DNA from: Thalassocella blandensis
Lineage (GTDB): Bacteria > Pseudomonadota > Gammaproteobacteria > Pseudomonadales > Cellvibrionaceae
NCBI GenBank assembly: GCA_902141825.1
Contig: CABFPG010000007.1
Coordinates: 1-64,000, forward strand
Length of the DNA stretch: 64,000 nt
Reading direction: 5' to 3'
Part shown: piece by piece, positions 6,574 to 15,919 of the stretch
Numbering within the stretch: the first letter of the stretch is position 1
How the letters are laid out: each line of letters begins with the position of its first letter
The notes under the pieces: generated by a model
What the model was told of the DNA's origin: nothing
The model's database searches: none
The model's input: the letters and a program-made list of their open reading frames with translations, nothing else
Made by a program: the position numbers and the translations under genes

Positions 6574-8742
6574 TCATATAGGTTCAAGCTTCGCATACTG
6601 CAGGGCTAGCCACTTTATTCCCACAGCAGGAAAATTTACTTGCACTTCAGCACGTGCGCCTTGACCCCGAAACTGTAGAATCACACCTTCTCCAAATTTG
6701 TTATGCAATACTTGCTGGCCCAGCGTCATGCCATTAAAGCTCTCTTCCAATGTGCTCGTTTTAGAACTTGCGCTATGCATAACGGGCCTGGAAATTGTGC
6801 TTCTAATTCGTATTTCCTGAAGCAGATTATCGGGAATTTCACGCACAAAGCGAGAGAGGTTATGAAATTTTTCTTCGCCATGTAAGCGGCGACATTCAGC
6901 ATGAGTGATAACCAACTTCTGCTTAGCTCGCGTTATACCTACATACGCCAAACGACGTTCTTCTTCCAATCGCCCAGGCTCGTCCAGGGACATCTTATGG
7001 GGAAACAAACCCTCTTCAACGCCCGCTAAAAAGACTAAGGGAAATTCTAATCCTTTTGCGCTGTGCAGGGTCATCATTTGCACGGCATCTTCAAAATCAT
7101 CTGCTTGTGTATCACCGGCATCTAATGCGGCTGCATCCAGAAATTCCTGCAGTATATTTTCGGGCTCTTCTTCAGACTGGAAACTACGGCAGGCATTTAC
7201 GAGTTCTTCCAGGTTTTCTACACGTGCCTGACCACGCTCGCCTTTTTCCATTCGATGATATTCGAGCAATCCACTGTCTTGTATCACATACTCCACCAAA
7301 CCGTGCAAAGTCATGCCATCACTGCTGTGCTCCATATTGTCCAGCAATTCGAAAAAGCCTTGCAGCGCATTTGCAGCTCGAGCGGCGAAGACCTTATTTT
7401 TCAATGCGGAGGTCGCCGCTGCGAACATGGGTATTCCCTGTTCACGTGCAAACAAACGAATTTGTTCTATCGTTTTGTTGCCAATGCCCCGCGTCGGCGT
7501 ATTTACTACTCGTTCAAATGCCGCATCATCATTGCGATTGATGAGCAAGCGCAAATAGGCCAGAGCATTTTTAATTTCAAGCCGATCGTAGAAGCGCTGG
7601 CCGCCGTATATTTTGTAGGGAATATTTTCACGAATCAGGCTTTCTTCCAGCACTCGCGACTGGGCGTTGGAACGGTATAATATGGCGCAATCGTTAGCGG
7701 GTTTACCTGAATTTATCCAGCTTTGGATTCGATCGACAATGTAGCGTGCTTCGTCTTGTTCATTGAATCCAGCATACAGGTCGATGGTGTCACCATCATC
7801 TCCAGCAGTCCACAAGGATTTTCCAAGTCGGCCAAAATTATTATTAATCACAGCATTTGCCGCTTTCAATATATTTCCGGTGGAGCGGTAATTTTGTTCA
7901 AGCCGAGTGATATTTACTGGCGAAAAGTGTGTTTCAAAGTCCTGGATGTTTTCTATCTTGGCTCCTCGCCAACCATAAATACTCTGATCATCATCCCCCA
8001 CCGCAGTAACAAAACTGTTTTTTCCTGCCAGTACACGTAACCAGGCATACTGGACGGCATTGGTATCCTGAAATTCATCTACCAGTATGTAACGAAAACG
8101 CTGTTGGTAGTGCTGCAGTAATTCTGGCTTTTTTAACCATAGTTCGTGAGAACGCAATAATAATTCTGCAAAATCAATCACACCACTTCGCTGACAAGCT
8201 TCTTCATATGCACTGTAGATCAGCTTCATTGTTGAAAGATAAGGGTCTCGTCCTTCTTCAATATACTGCGGGCGAATGCCTTCGTCTTTTTGTCCATTAA
8301 TAAACCACTGTGCCTGTTTATAGGGCCAGCGGCCTTCATCAATATTTAATGCTTGGTAGACGCGCTTTATCAAACGCAGCTGATCATCGCTATCAAGTAT
8401 CTGGAAATTTTCGGGGAGGTCGGCATCGCGCCAGTGTGCTTTGAGCAGCCGGTGTGCAATACCATGAAAAGTCCCCACCCACATACCGCGCAGCCCGTAA
8501 AAACCAGACATAATATCTTCCAGTCTTTCACGCATTTCACGTGCCGCTTTGTTGGTAAAGGTTACGGCTAGTATTTCGTGAGGAGAACTGCCTTCTGCCA
8601 TAATCAGCCAGGCAATACGATGTACAAGTACTCGAGTTTTACCACTGCCAGCACCCGCCAGTACCAGTTGGTTTGCAGGTGCGGCACTCACCGCTTCACG
8701 TTGGGCTTCATTTAAGCCAAAAATAAGATCATCACTATTCAT
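6574..8742 (-). CDS. uvrD: DNA helicase II UvrD
   Basis: A superfamily 1A 3'-5' helicase of the usual UvrD length (722 aa). Visible motifs: LNEAQREAV (Q motif), AGAGSGKTRVLVHRI (Walker A), TFTNKAAREM (Ia), VDEFQDTN (II), GDDDQSIYGWRGA (III), LEQNYRST (IV), TLHSAKGLEFPLVF (V) and YVGITRAKQKL (VI). The C-terminus ends in a Tudor-like RNA polymerase-binding domain (VLHNKFGEGVIL...VNFPAVGIKWL). It unwinds DNA in nucleotide excision repair and mismatch repair. A longer frame opens at 8775, but family alignment favours MNSDDLIFGLNEAQREAV at 8742. It is flanked by unrelated genes and is probably transcribed alone. Confidence 0.95.
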   Translation of the reverse strand: MNSDDLIFGLNEAQREAVSAAPANQLVLAGAGSGKTRVLVHRIAWLIMAEGSSPHEILAVTFTNKAAREMRERLEDIMSGFYGLRGMWVGTFHGIAHRLLKAHWRDADLPENFQILDSDDQLRLIKRVYQALNIDEGRWPYKQAQWFINGQKDEGIRPQYIEEGRDPYLSTMKLIYSAYEEACQRSGVIDFAELLLRSHELWLKKPELLQHYQQRFRYILVDEFQDTNAVQYAWLRVLAGKNSFVTAVGDDDQSIYGWRGAKIENIQDFETHFSPVNITRLEQNYRSTGNILKAANAVINNNFGRLGKSLWTAGDDGDTIDLYAGFNEQDEARYIVDRIQSWINSGKPANDCAILYRSNAQSRVLEESLIRENIPYKIYGGQRFYDRLEIKNALAYLRLLINRNDDAAFERVVNTPTRGIGNKTIEQIRLFAREQGIPMFAAATSALKNKVFAARAANALQGFFELLDNMEHSSDGMTLHGLVEYVIQDSGLLEYHRMEKGERGQARVENLEELVNACRSFQSEEEPENILQEFLDAAALDAGDTQADDFEDAVQMMTLHSAKGLEFPLVFLAGVEEGLFPHKMSLDEPGRLEEERRLAYVGITRAKQKLVITHAECRRLHGEEKFHNLSRFVREIPDNLLQEIRIRSTISRPVMHSASSKTSTLEESFNGMTLGQQVLHNKFGEGVILQFRGQGARAEVQVNFPAVGIKWLALQYAKLEPI

Positions 8743-8880
8743 AGGGCGAGATTGTAGCAATAAGGCTGTATACAATTACAGTCTTTTGAAGGAGTTTCTA
8801 CCGCCAAATGATCCAGAGTTTGAGAAATGGGGACGTTGTTTGAGAACAACAGCCTCAAATGGCTGTTTAAGATACGTGAA

Positions 8881-10563
8881 TTACTGCAGGCTCACATCAA
8901 AACAAGCACTGCCGCCGTCACCTTCTATGCGGTCTTCTACATTGAACAGATCAAACACTTCCAGGACATAATCGCCGGCTTCAAGGTGAATGGTCTGGCT
9001 TTCATGGTGGAGTGTATCTGAGTTCAACAGTGCTACGCTGCGACCTCTTTGACGAATGATAGCGTCAGGATCTTTATCGCCGGTGCCCAATGTCGTCTGC
9101 ATTTGAAAGTTGTAGTCGGCTGACGCTGAAATACTAAAGCGTATGAAGCGACGCACATCCAATCCGTTAAATTCCCCTGCTCGGTTATTGCTGCACACAT
9201 TTACTGTCTCACCCTGTTGTAAAGGCACATACACTGGTAGTGCACTGGAAATGTTGTACACACTGGAATTGCTCTCACCTTCGCCGTAAATTCCCGTCCC
9301 GAATATGAATTCAGCTTCCAACAATAGATCCAACCCGGTTTGTGCGGCCAGGTTTTGCTCCTGTCTAAACACGTCACTAAATAGGTAAATGCTGGTTAGT
9401 GCGGGTGAATTTTTATACGTTGGCGAGCGCAGGGTCTGTAGAATGGGGCTGAAACCTAAAGCAAGTATATCGCTGTTGTCATTATTGGCATCCGCGATAT
9501 CGTAAATAATTTTGCCTATAGAATTTTCATTAAACCACCCGGGATTACCGATGTTGTTATCTTCCAGAGTAAAGGTATACCCCAATGCTTGCTGTGGACC
9601 AGAAGCATCAGCATAGCGACCATCTTCACTGACATAGCCGGCAAAGCCATTCGCCAGCCCCTCACTGAAGGCCAGGCGCATATCCAAAGCATCATCCAAG
9701 CGATGCATGCCACCCAGGCTATCGGTACGTGACAATGTGTCTTCAATATAATGTGCCAGTTCATGCAGAATGACCGAGGTATCAAATTCATCCGCATCGT
9801 CATTTTCTTTGCCCAGAATGTAGACGGAGTTGCTGGACGGCTCATAGAAGGTGGTGCCAATAGCGCCGTCCTGGCGTGACCCGCTGACGGGAATATTGTG
9901 CGGACTCCAACGTAACTCCACCGGCTCCAGGCGAATAGCGGCATCCGCCAGTAATATCTGCTGCAACGCCATATACGCAGCATCCAAAATGGCAAATGGT
10001 GCCGCAGTTCTTGTCGATACATACTGCATGGCCCCCCAGCCGGATGAGGCATGTAAATCGCGGGATGAGTCACTGGCACCGCTATTGATTAACTTTCCTT
10101 CCATTGCATAAAGGGCATGATTCTGAGTATTGTCGGTCACTCGAAACACCCATCCTGGCGTACCTTCGCTGTAGAGCTCTGCTCGAACACGCACTTTTAC
10201 CAATGTATTGGGTTTAACCTGTGCGTGATATTGTCCTTGGGCATCTGTGTGTACAAAAGCCATAAGCTGATCGTTGGCATCCAAAATGTAGACGCTAGCG
10301 CCACGCACGGGTTTGATTTGCGTACCAGCATAATCCAAGCCACCGTCAGCATCGTGAGGCACAGAATCATAGGTTACCAAGCCACTGATACTGACTCCAT
10401 TTTCGATGGGTTCGGGACGTTGTATAACGGCGGGTTCCGGGGTTGGGGTGGGCGGACTGATCACTACCACCGGTGATGCTTGTGACTGGGAGTGACCACC
10501 GCCGCAACCGACCAGCCAGGTGCTGCACACCAAAACGGCCATCAGTATAGAACTGAATTTCAT
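8881..10563 (-). CDS. Gluzincin-like metalloprotease lipoprotein (copy 1)
   Basis: The product starts MKFSSILMAVLVCSTWLVGC, a type II signal peptide with lipobox LVGC, followed by a Ser/Pro-rich linker. A carboxypeptidase-regulatory-like beta domain (ISGLVTYDSVPH ... VHTDAQGQYHAQV) comes next, then a catalytic-looking core with HELAHYIED at residues 267-275 and SEGLANGF about 40 residues later. That HExxH plus downstream Glu is the zinc-binding pattern of gluzincins. The C-terminal domain (VNVCSNN...VRRFIRFSI...AGDYVLEVFD) resembles a pre-peptidase C-terminal beta domain with a Cys pair. A frame extends to 10737, but the lipoprotein start at 10563 is clear. A full-length homologue is encoded at 47945-49669. 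Family name unknown to me. Confidence 0.8.
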   Translation of the reverse strand: MKFSSILMAVLVCSTWLVGCGGGHSQSQASPVVVISPPTPTPEPAVIQRPEPIENGVSISGLVTYDSVPHDADGGLDYAGTQIKPVRGASVYILDANDQLMAFVHTDAQGQYHAQVKPNTLVKVRVRAELYSEGTPGWVFRVTDNTQNHALYAMEGKLINSGASDSSRDLHASSGWGAMQYVSTRTAAPFAILDAAYMALQQILLADAAIRLEPVELRWSPHNIPVSGSRQDGAIGTTFYEPSSNSVYILGKENDDADEFDTSVILHELAHYIEDTLSRTDSLGGMHRLDDALDMRLAFSEGLANGFAGYVSEDGRYADASGPQQALGYTFTLEDNNIGNPGWFNENSIGKIIYDIADANNDNSDILALGFSPILQTLRSPTYKNSPALTSIYLFSDVFRQEQNLAAQTGLDLLLEAEFIFGTGIYGEGESNSSVYNISSALPVYVPLQQGETVNVCSNNRAGEFNGLDVRRFIRFSISASADYNFQMQTTLGTGDKDPDAIIRQRGRSVALLNSDTLHHESQTIHLEAGDYVLEVFDLFNVEDRIEGDGGSACFDVSLQ

Positions 10564-10792
10564 GATGCTGAATTGGCAGAAAATTCTACCGATTGGTCGG
10601 TTCCGCGCTGTCACTTCGTTCCCAATATTCCGTTGCCGGTCAATGACGCCCGGGCAAAGCGGTTTAATCGTTTTAACTGTTCGCACCTGTGGTGTGAAGA
10701 ATGTATTAACGATATGCAGGAAATGGGATTCTTGCAAAAGCTACAATGTCAGAATGTGCGCCGGTTCTAGACTAATTTTGCATAAACTACTG

Positions 10793-11551
10793 CTAATTCA
10801 CTTTTTGTGCATATAGGAAAAATTCCTTGTTGCCGTCGCCGCCATCAATGGGACTGGGAATGTAATCAAGGATGCTAAATCCGGCCGATTCGGCCGCCTG
10901 CTGCACTTGATGTTGAACCTCGGCAAACAGGCTTTCATCTTTTACGATTCCCCCTTTTGCAAGCCCTTTTGGGCCAACTTCAAATTGCGGTTTTACCAGG
11001 CTCAAAAGCTTCCCGCGTTTTGCGATACAGTGTGCCAGACCAGGTAATATCAAGGTTTGGGAAATGAACGAAACATCCATCACCGCAAAGGTAAAAAGCC
11101 GGCCCTCGTTGTAGTCAAAAATCTCTTCTATCGGTAGTTCACGCGCATTAATTCCCTCCATGCAGATTACTCGCGCATCACCACGCAGGCTGTTTGCCAA
11201 TTGCGTATGGCCAACATCGACCCCAACAACTTTTTTAGCTTGATGCTGCAATAAGCAGTCGGTAAAACCACCAGTAGATTGACCGACGTCCAGACAGATC
11301 AGATCCTTCACATCCAACGCCAGAGTTTCTAGAGCGCCGGCCAATTTTAACCCGGCTCGCGAAACATAACGCTGCTCCTCGCCAAGGTTAACTTTTACTT
11401 CGGTATTTTCTTCGAATTGGCCAGAAACCTTTGTGACCACTTGCCACTGCCCTGCGGATGCCACCATCACCTGACCAGCGGCAATGAGTTTTTGTGCTTG
11501 CGTACGCGAACGTGCCAGCGATTTGTGAATTAAAAGTTGATCTAAACGCAC
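10793..11551 (-). CDS. tlyA: TlyA family rRNA (cytidine-2'-O)-methyltransferase
   Basis: The N-terminal 60 residues form an S4 RNA-binding domain (MRLDQLLIHKSLARSRTQAQ). An FtsJ-like Rossmann methyltransferase domain follows, with CLDVGQSTGGFTDCLLQ as the SAM-binding motif and VMDVSFISQTLILP and LVKPQFEVG as later motifs. The TlyA family methylates ribose of cytidine in 16S and 23S rRNA in mycobacteria and is often annotated hemolysin A; the haemolysin label should not be taken literally. At 252 aa it has the usual length. The GRR-containing C-terminus (FFLYAQK) fits. A gap of about 170 bp separates it from the upstream BNR protein. Confidence 0.92.
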   Translation of the reverse strand: MRLDQLLIHKSLARSRTQAQKLIAAGQVMVASAGQWQVVTKVSGQFEENTEVKVNLGEEQRYVSRAGLKLAGALETLALDVKDLICLDVGQSTGGFTDCLLQHQAKKVVGVDVGHTQLANSLRGDARVICMEGINARELPIEEIFDYNEGRLFTFAVMDVSFISQTLILPGLAHCIAKRGKLLSLVKPQFEVGPKGLAKGGIVKDESLFAEVQHQVQQAAESAGFSILDYIPSPIDGGDGNKEFFLYAQKVN

Positions 11552-11725
11552 AATAATGTCTTTCTACTATTAAGAGTTTTAAGGATGGTACAGATTACAG
11601 GAAAATTTGATTCCGGCAGAGAAAATGTATTTAAAATTTTCTTCTATCATGTTTTTACAATTCACTTGATGACGTTGCCGGCAGATAGGGCATCAAATGT
11701 TGTGCGTGTAAGTTGGCCAGAAGCC

Positions 11726-13003
11726 CTACAAGGCTTTAACACGCACACCCTCGTCTTCAGTTAACCACAATACACTCACGTGGCTTTCCTGCGAAACAAC
11801 AATGGGATAATCTGACCCGCCCTGAGTATGCATGACAGCAACCGGCTTAGACCAACTTGCGCCCTGATCACGTGAAATGATATGGCGTAGCTCGGTAGCA
11901 TTGTCTGAAAACTCCATCCAGACTATATGCAATACTTCAGCGGCCTGTCGAGTTTGAACGGATGGGAGAAAAGCGAGATTCTGGCTCGCGATAACCGGAT
12001 GGGAACCGCGCTCACTAATCAACGTAACCTGCTCAGTGGGAGCCGCAGGCGAGACAATTCGGCCGTAAAAAATACCTTGTTTCTCTTTGCCACCGGTAAA
12101 CCAGACGGCGTGATATATTTCGCGCTTGTCCGCTTGGGCTTTCGGTGGGCTTATTTGTGTTTGAATAGGCTGCCCGCTTGCAAGGCTTGGCCCATGATGA
12201 GGACAACCGTCAATTTTCCAGTTATCGCGGGAAACACGTTGTATTATCGGATTAACCGTTTGGCTGTCAACCAAAGTAAAGGCGTGATCACGAATATTAT
12301 TGTCATACACATGTCGCCACATAATAGCGACACCTTGAGAAGCCGCTGGCGCTATTGCAGTTCGACAACATTCACACGCATAGTCTGCAATCTTTTGATT
12401 GCCCTCAAAGCTCTCTCCACGGTTTTTGGATACAGCAAAATACAAGGCACTACCGACATAGCTTTGTGCTTTATGCAAAGCAATGGCTTTATCCCGCTTA
12501 TCTAACCAAGCCAGGTACACATTGCCTTTTGCATCCACCTGAAGACTTTCAAAACGGTGGCTGGTAATCAAACCATCATCATTGACCGTGAGTGGTTTCG
12601 TAAACTTTTTTCCACCGTCGATACTGCGTGTGAACCGAATATCACCATTATATTTACCGCTGGTTTTTTGGGTCCAGGCAACATATACATCTTGTTGATG
12701 CATAGCATTAAATGCGAGTTTTGGGCGGTTTTCTCGACCAGTATACATCGCCTCTTTTTGCTCATTCACTTTTATGTAAGGCGCAAATTGCGCCTGGCCA
12801 TTTTGCGCACCTAAAAAACGTGTCAAATAGACTTCATCTTTAAAGACAAATACCACATGCAGGTTAGCCTGATCGTCATAAGCAGCATTGATAGCCTCAG
12901 CACAATGGACAGAGAGTTTTTCACATGCCGCGAAGGAAGCACTTGCCCAACAAGTACTCAGCACAATGCCAAAACAGTATGCAACTAAACTTCGGCGTTT
13001 CAT
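11726..13003 (-). CDS. Periplasmic BNR/Asp-box (sialidase-like fold) protein with Cys/His motifs
   Basis: A Sec signal peptide (cleavage near SFAACEK) precedes a beta-propeller-like protein with at least three Asp-box repeats: TRSIDGGKKFTKP, AVSKNRGESFEG and IISRDQGASWSKP. It lacks the Arg triad pattern of real sialidases as far as I can tell, so a sugar-cleaving role is doubtful. Distinctive features are YACECCRTA in the middle and DGCPHHGPSLA about 60 residues later, two Cys/His clusters that look like metal ligands, plus a Cys pair near the N-terminus (CEKLSVHC). The gene starts 12 bp after the stop of the TonB-dependent receptor and is almost certainly co-transcribed with it. I infer that it handles the receptor's substrate, perhaps a metal or metal complex, in the periplasm. 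Confidence 0.72.
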   Translation of the reverse strand: MKRRSLVAYCFGIVLSTCWASASFAACEKLSVHCAEAINAAYDDQANLHVVFVFKDEVYLTRFLGAQNGQAQFAPYIKVNEQKEAMYTGRENRPKLAFNAMHQQDVYVAWTQKTSGKYNGDIRFTRSIDGGKKFTKPLTVNDDGLITSHRFESLQVDAKGNVYLAWLDKRDKAIALHKAQSYVGSALYFAVSKNRGESFEGNQKIADYACECCRTAIAPAASQGVAIMWRHVYDNNIRDHAFTLVDSQTVNPIIQRVSRDNWKIDGCPHHGPSLASGQPIQTQISPPKAQADKREIYHAVWFTGGKEKQGIFYGRIVSPAAPTEQVTLISERGSHPVIASQNLAFLPSVQTRQAAEVLHIVWMEFSDNATELRHIISRDQGASWSKPVAVMHTQGGSDYPIVVSQESHVSVLWLTEDEGVRVKAL

Positions 13004-13014
13004 ATTTGATTACA

Positions 13015-15222
13015 TTAAAAATTCAAAGCGGTTTCGAGAAAAATGGTCCTGCCCGGCCATGGATGATGCACATAAGCAATTGAATTGGTGAGATTGTCTA
13101 TGCCCGCGCTAACCGTTAGGTAAGGCTTAATAGTATAGCGTGTTTTCAGATTAACGAATGTGTAATCGTCCATCGCACCAAAGACATTATGCGCAGAATC
13201 CGCGTTATCAGCATCACCGTAACTGTTACTGGCATAACGTATTCCTCCACCAATATCCCACTTTTCCTGAATATGATATGTCGCCAGAAAATTAGCCCGC
13301 CAACGCGGCATACGAGGAAAATCTTTACCAACGAATGACTGATCCCCCCCAGCGTTGGCAATGATTTTACTCTTGGCATAAGTCACATTCGCTTGAATAT
13401 CCAAGGGAAATGCAAAAACATTCTGCTGGACAAAGGCCCACTCAATACCGGATGTTTCAACTTCATCGATTGGCAGAAAAGTGCGCACACTTACATTGTC
13501 GATGATTTTGGATTGGGCATCGATAGCATCGTCAATAGTTTCGTAAAACAGGTTAATACGCATATATCCCTGTTCCAAAGCATGATGTAAAGTGAGGTTA
13601 TGGTGACGCCCGAATTCTGCCTGCAAATCTAAATTCGCGATGCTCTGTTGCCGCGCGGTTTCCTGGTTTTGAAACAGCTCCTCGACAATGGGAAATCTAT
13701 ACGCCTGCGCATAAGAATAACGTACATAATGCGCATGTTCAGTGGTATAGGTCAGAGAGTATTTTGGCGATATCGCATGTTCTTGCCTGTCGGCATGTTC
13801 TTCATCAGAAAAAAAACCATCTACACTTCGCCAACGCTCAAAACGCACACCCAGGGTTGACGACCAGGCGTTACCCTCCCAACCCAACTGGGTAAAAGCA
13901 GCTTCAAGCTTGGTTTCACCACCGCTTACCAAGTCGATTTCCAATTGATAATTATTATGGGTAAAACCACTGACAAAATGTAAGGTACTGTTTTGAAGAC
14001 TCCATGTTTTACGCGCTTTCACTTCGCCTGTTTTCCAGGCCAGCGAGTCGAATGCGGACAGAGAAGATACATTGTTAAACGCCGGATCATCTTTATTCAC
14101 CGCCCATTCACGTGTTTCATCTTTAAGGTTTTCAAATACACTCGCATTAAACTCTACCCCCCAACCGCTTTCCAATTCACCTTTCAATCTGCCACCCAAA
14201 ATTACGCTTTCTCGCGCTGAAAGTGCCATAGAAAAATTACTGGGCTGAATCTCAAATGCTACGCCATCCTGAATCACCTCGCCCTGCCAAACCGATTGGC
14301 CACTTTCATCGCGTAAATAATTATTGGCAGCCCGCGCATCTACTTCACGACGTTCATAGACAACATTCAATAGACTGTCCCAGTTCCCGGTAGTAAATCC
14401 GAATTTTGCTTTCACATAATCCGAACTTGTATGCTCAACACCGGTATCACCAAAGTAAACGCTTTGTCTGCCATATTCATTGCGACCCAACACTGCTCCG
14501 CGAACGGGTACAGCGTCAGTCGAAGGCGTGATAAGTGGAGAGTTCAAGCGAAATGTCTGTGGTTGGCTTTTGTTTTCCAGATGATTATAAGAAAGGTATA
14601 GGCTCACATCATCCCAGCGATTTCCATAAGATACAAATCCTCGATAACCCGGCAAGGTGTCTGAAAATCCATATGCCTCAAAGTCCTGAGCAAAAGAGGA
14701 GAGCTCTGCATGAAACTGTTGATGCTGCGGTATTATGGTTTCGATGTTGATCACACCGGCCATGGCGTTACCGCTGTATTCCGCAGAAAACGGGCCGTAA
14801 AGAACTTCGATTTTCCCAACTTCGTTCGGCGCCACCATTGACCAACGCGGAGCGCCACTCCAACGCGTTTGCAAATGATAGTGAACCGGCACCCCATCCA
14901 CAAACACCATGGTACGTGGTGTTTGAAACATATTCGAGCCACGCATGCCCACCGTGCCATTGGAGTCGCCAATATAACGCTGGCGTATGATTAAGCTCGG
15001 GACATACTTCACCAGATCTTCTAACGTTATCGCATTGATACTGGTCACATCATTGGGGTTTAGCTCAACCATTGGTGACCCCTGACGTGATTTATCATCA
15101 GTGACCCTGCCCCATACTTTTACATGTTCTTCGCTTACGATTTCTCTTTCTTGTGACTGCGCTAGACAGAGAGATGGCACAAAAATGAAAAGTAATAGCG
15201 AAAGGTATTTTATTATTTTCAT
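13015..15222 (-). CDS. TonB-dependent outer-membrane receptor
   Basis: The product (735 aa from the chosen start) has a signal peptide (MKIIKYLSLLLFIFVPSLCLA), a plug domain (LEDLVKYVPSLIIRQRYIGD, VGMRGSNMFQTPRTMVFVDG, VLYGPFSAEYSGNAMAGVINIE) and a long beta-barrel ending in Phe (LETALNF), all standard for TonB-dependent receptors. The ligand is not evident. The frame opens at 15243, but MKIIKYLS at 15222 gives the proper signal peptide. It sits 66 bp downstream of the response regulator and 12 bp upstream of the BNR protein, so the two-component pair may control uptake of its ligand. No TonB-ExbBD genes are in the window. Confidence 0.92.
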   Translation of the reverse strand: MKIIKYLSLLLFIFVPSLCLAQSQEREIVSEEHVKVWGRVTDDKSRQGSPMVELNPNDVTSINAITLEDLVKYVPSLIIRQRYIGDSNGTVGMRGSNMFQTPRTMVFVDGVPVHYHLQTRWSGAPRWSMVAPNEVGKIEVLYGPFSAEYSGNAMAGVINIETIIPQHQQFHAELSSFAQDFEAYGFSDTLPGYRGFVSYGNRWDDVSLYLSYNHLENKSQPQTFRLNSPLITPSTDAVPVRGAVLGRNEYGRQSVYFGDTGVEHTSSDYVKAKFGFTTGNWDSLLNVVYERREVDARAANNYLRDESGQSVWQGEVIQDGVAFEIQPSNFSMALSARESVILGGRLKGELESGWGVEFNASVFENLKDETREWAVNKDDPAFNNVSSLSAFDSLAWKTGEVKARKTWSLQNSTLHFVSGFTHNNYQLEIDLVSGGETKLEAAFTQLGWEGNAWSSTLGVRFERWRSVDGFFSDEEHADRQEHAISPKYSLTYTTEHAHYVRYSYAQAYRFPIVEELFQNQETARQQSIANLDLQAEFGRHHNLTLHHALEQGYMRINLFYETIDDAIDAQSKIIDNVSVRTFLPIDEVETSGIEWAFVQQNVFAFPLDIQANVTYAKSKIIANAGGDQSFVGKDFPRMPRWRANFLATYHIQEKWDIGGGIRYASNSYGDADNADSAHNVFGAMDDYTFVNLKTRYTIKPYLTVSAGIDNLTNSIAYVHHPWPGRTIFLETALNF

Positions 15223-15288
15223 GGCGAGCCGCGTGTGTAGCAAATAATTTGAAGTAGTAGGGTTATAGGAATGGCGTCGGCAAGTTTG

Positions 15289-15900
15289 TTATTCTTTCAC
15301 CGGATTTTTCTGTAACTTTCGCTGCAATGTTCTTCGATGCATATTCAATTCACGCGCGGTTGCCGAAATATTGCCGTCATTCTTATGTAACACGCGTTGT
15401 ATATGCTCCCACTCCATACGCCGAGCCGAGAGCGGAGAAAAATCTTCCGTTAACGTTTCCCGGCTTTCGTTTTCTGCACTGGTATCGCCAGCTGGTGGTG
15501 CCAGCTCTTCCAAAGCGACCAGAATTTCTGTGACCGTGGCAGGCTTGGGCAAATAATTGTCCGCGCCCAGCTTCACAGCTTCCACGGCTGTTGCGATACT
15601 GGCGTAGCCGGTTAACATAACAATTTTCATCGCCGGATTATGCTGACGCAGTACCGGCAACAACGCCAGTGAATGTTCCTCTGCGAGTTTGAGGTCCACA
15701 ATGGCCAGATGAAAATAATTGTCGCTCCGCTCCTCGTTAGCATTTTCAGTCGCCATGTTTTCCAGCGCTGATTTGGCCTGCGCCACAGTACTTTTACATA
15801 CCACGTGATAATGACGCTTTTGCAGAGAGTTCTGCATCACCTGACTTAAGACAGTATCGTCTTCGACAATGAGAATGGATTTAGCCGACATAGTATTCAC
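15289..15900 (-). CDS. Response regulator, RegA/PrrA/RoxR family
   Basis: A receiver domain (residues about 7-125: ILIVEDD, phospho-acceptor Asp69 in AIVDLKL, MLTGYAS, and Lys in LPKPAT) is joined by a Ser/Glu-rich linker to a Fis-type helix-turn-helix. The C-terminal NMHRRTLQRKLQK is the signature DNA-recognition helix of the RegA/PrrA/ActR/RoxR redox regulators. The product is 203 aa, somewhat longer than RegA (about 185) because of an acidic insert near residues 50-60 and a longer linker. It lies 19 bp downstream of its cognate kinase gene. In relatives, this family controls respiration and redox balance genes. Confidence 0.9.
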   Translation of the reverse strand: MNTMSAKSILIVEDDTVLSQVMQNSLQKRHYHVVCKSTVAQAKSALENMATENANEERSDNYFHLAIVDLKLAEEHSLALLPVLRQHNPAMKIVMLTGYASIATAVEAVKLGADNYLPKPATVTEILVALEELAPPAGDTSAENESRETLTEDFSPLSARRMEWEHIQRVLHKNDGNISATARELNMHRRTLQRKLQKNPVKE

Positions 15901-15919
15901 TGTACTTTTGCAATTGACA

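Noticed and set aside
8848-8867. AACAGCC/GGCTGTT hairpin after the first metalloprotease gene
   Set aside because: The stem is short and no T-run follows on the relevant strand, so it is not listed as a terminator.
9516-10079. Minus-strand frame of 187 codons inside the metalloprotease gene
   Set aside because: It is the shifted frame of a gene whose own frame shows lipobox, HExxH and a full-length homologue.
10793-11551. Calling tlyA a haemolysin
   Set aside because: The S4 plus FtsJ-like methyltransferase layout identifies an rRNA methyltransferase; the haemolysin name is historical.
11726-13003. Calling the BNR protein a true sialidase
   Set aside because: Asp-boxes are structural. I could not place the catalytic Arg triad, Tyr/Glu pair and Asp of sialidases, and the Cys/His motifs point elsewhere.
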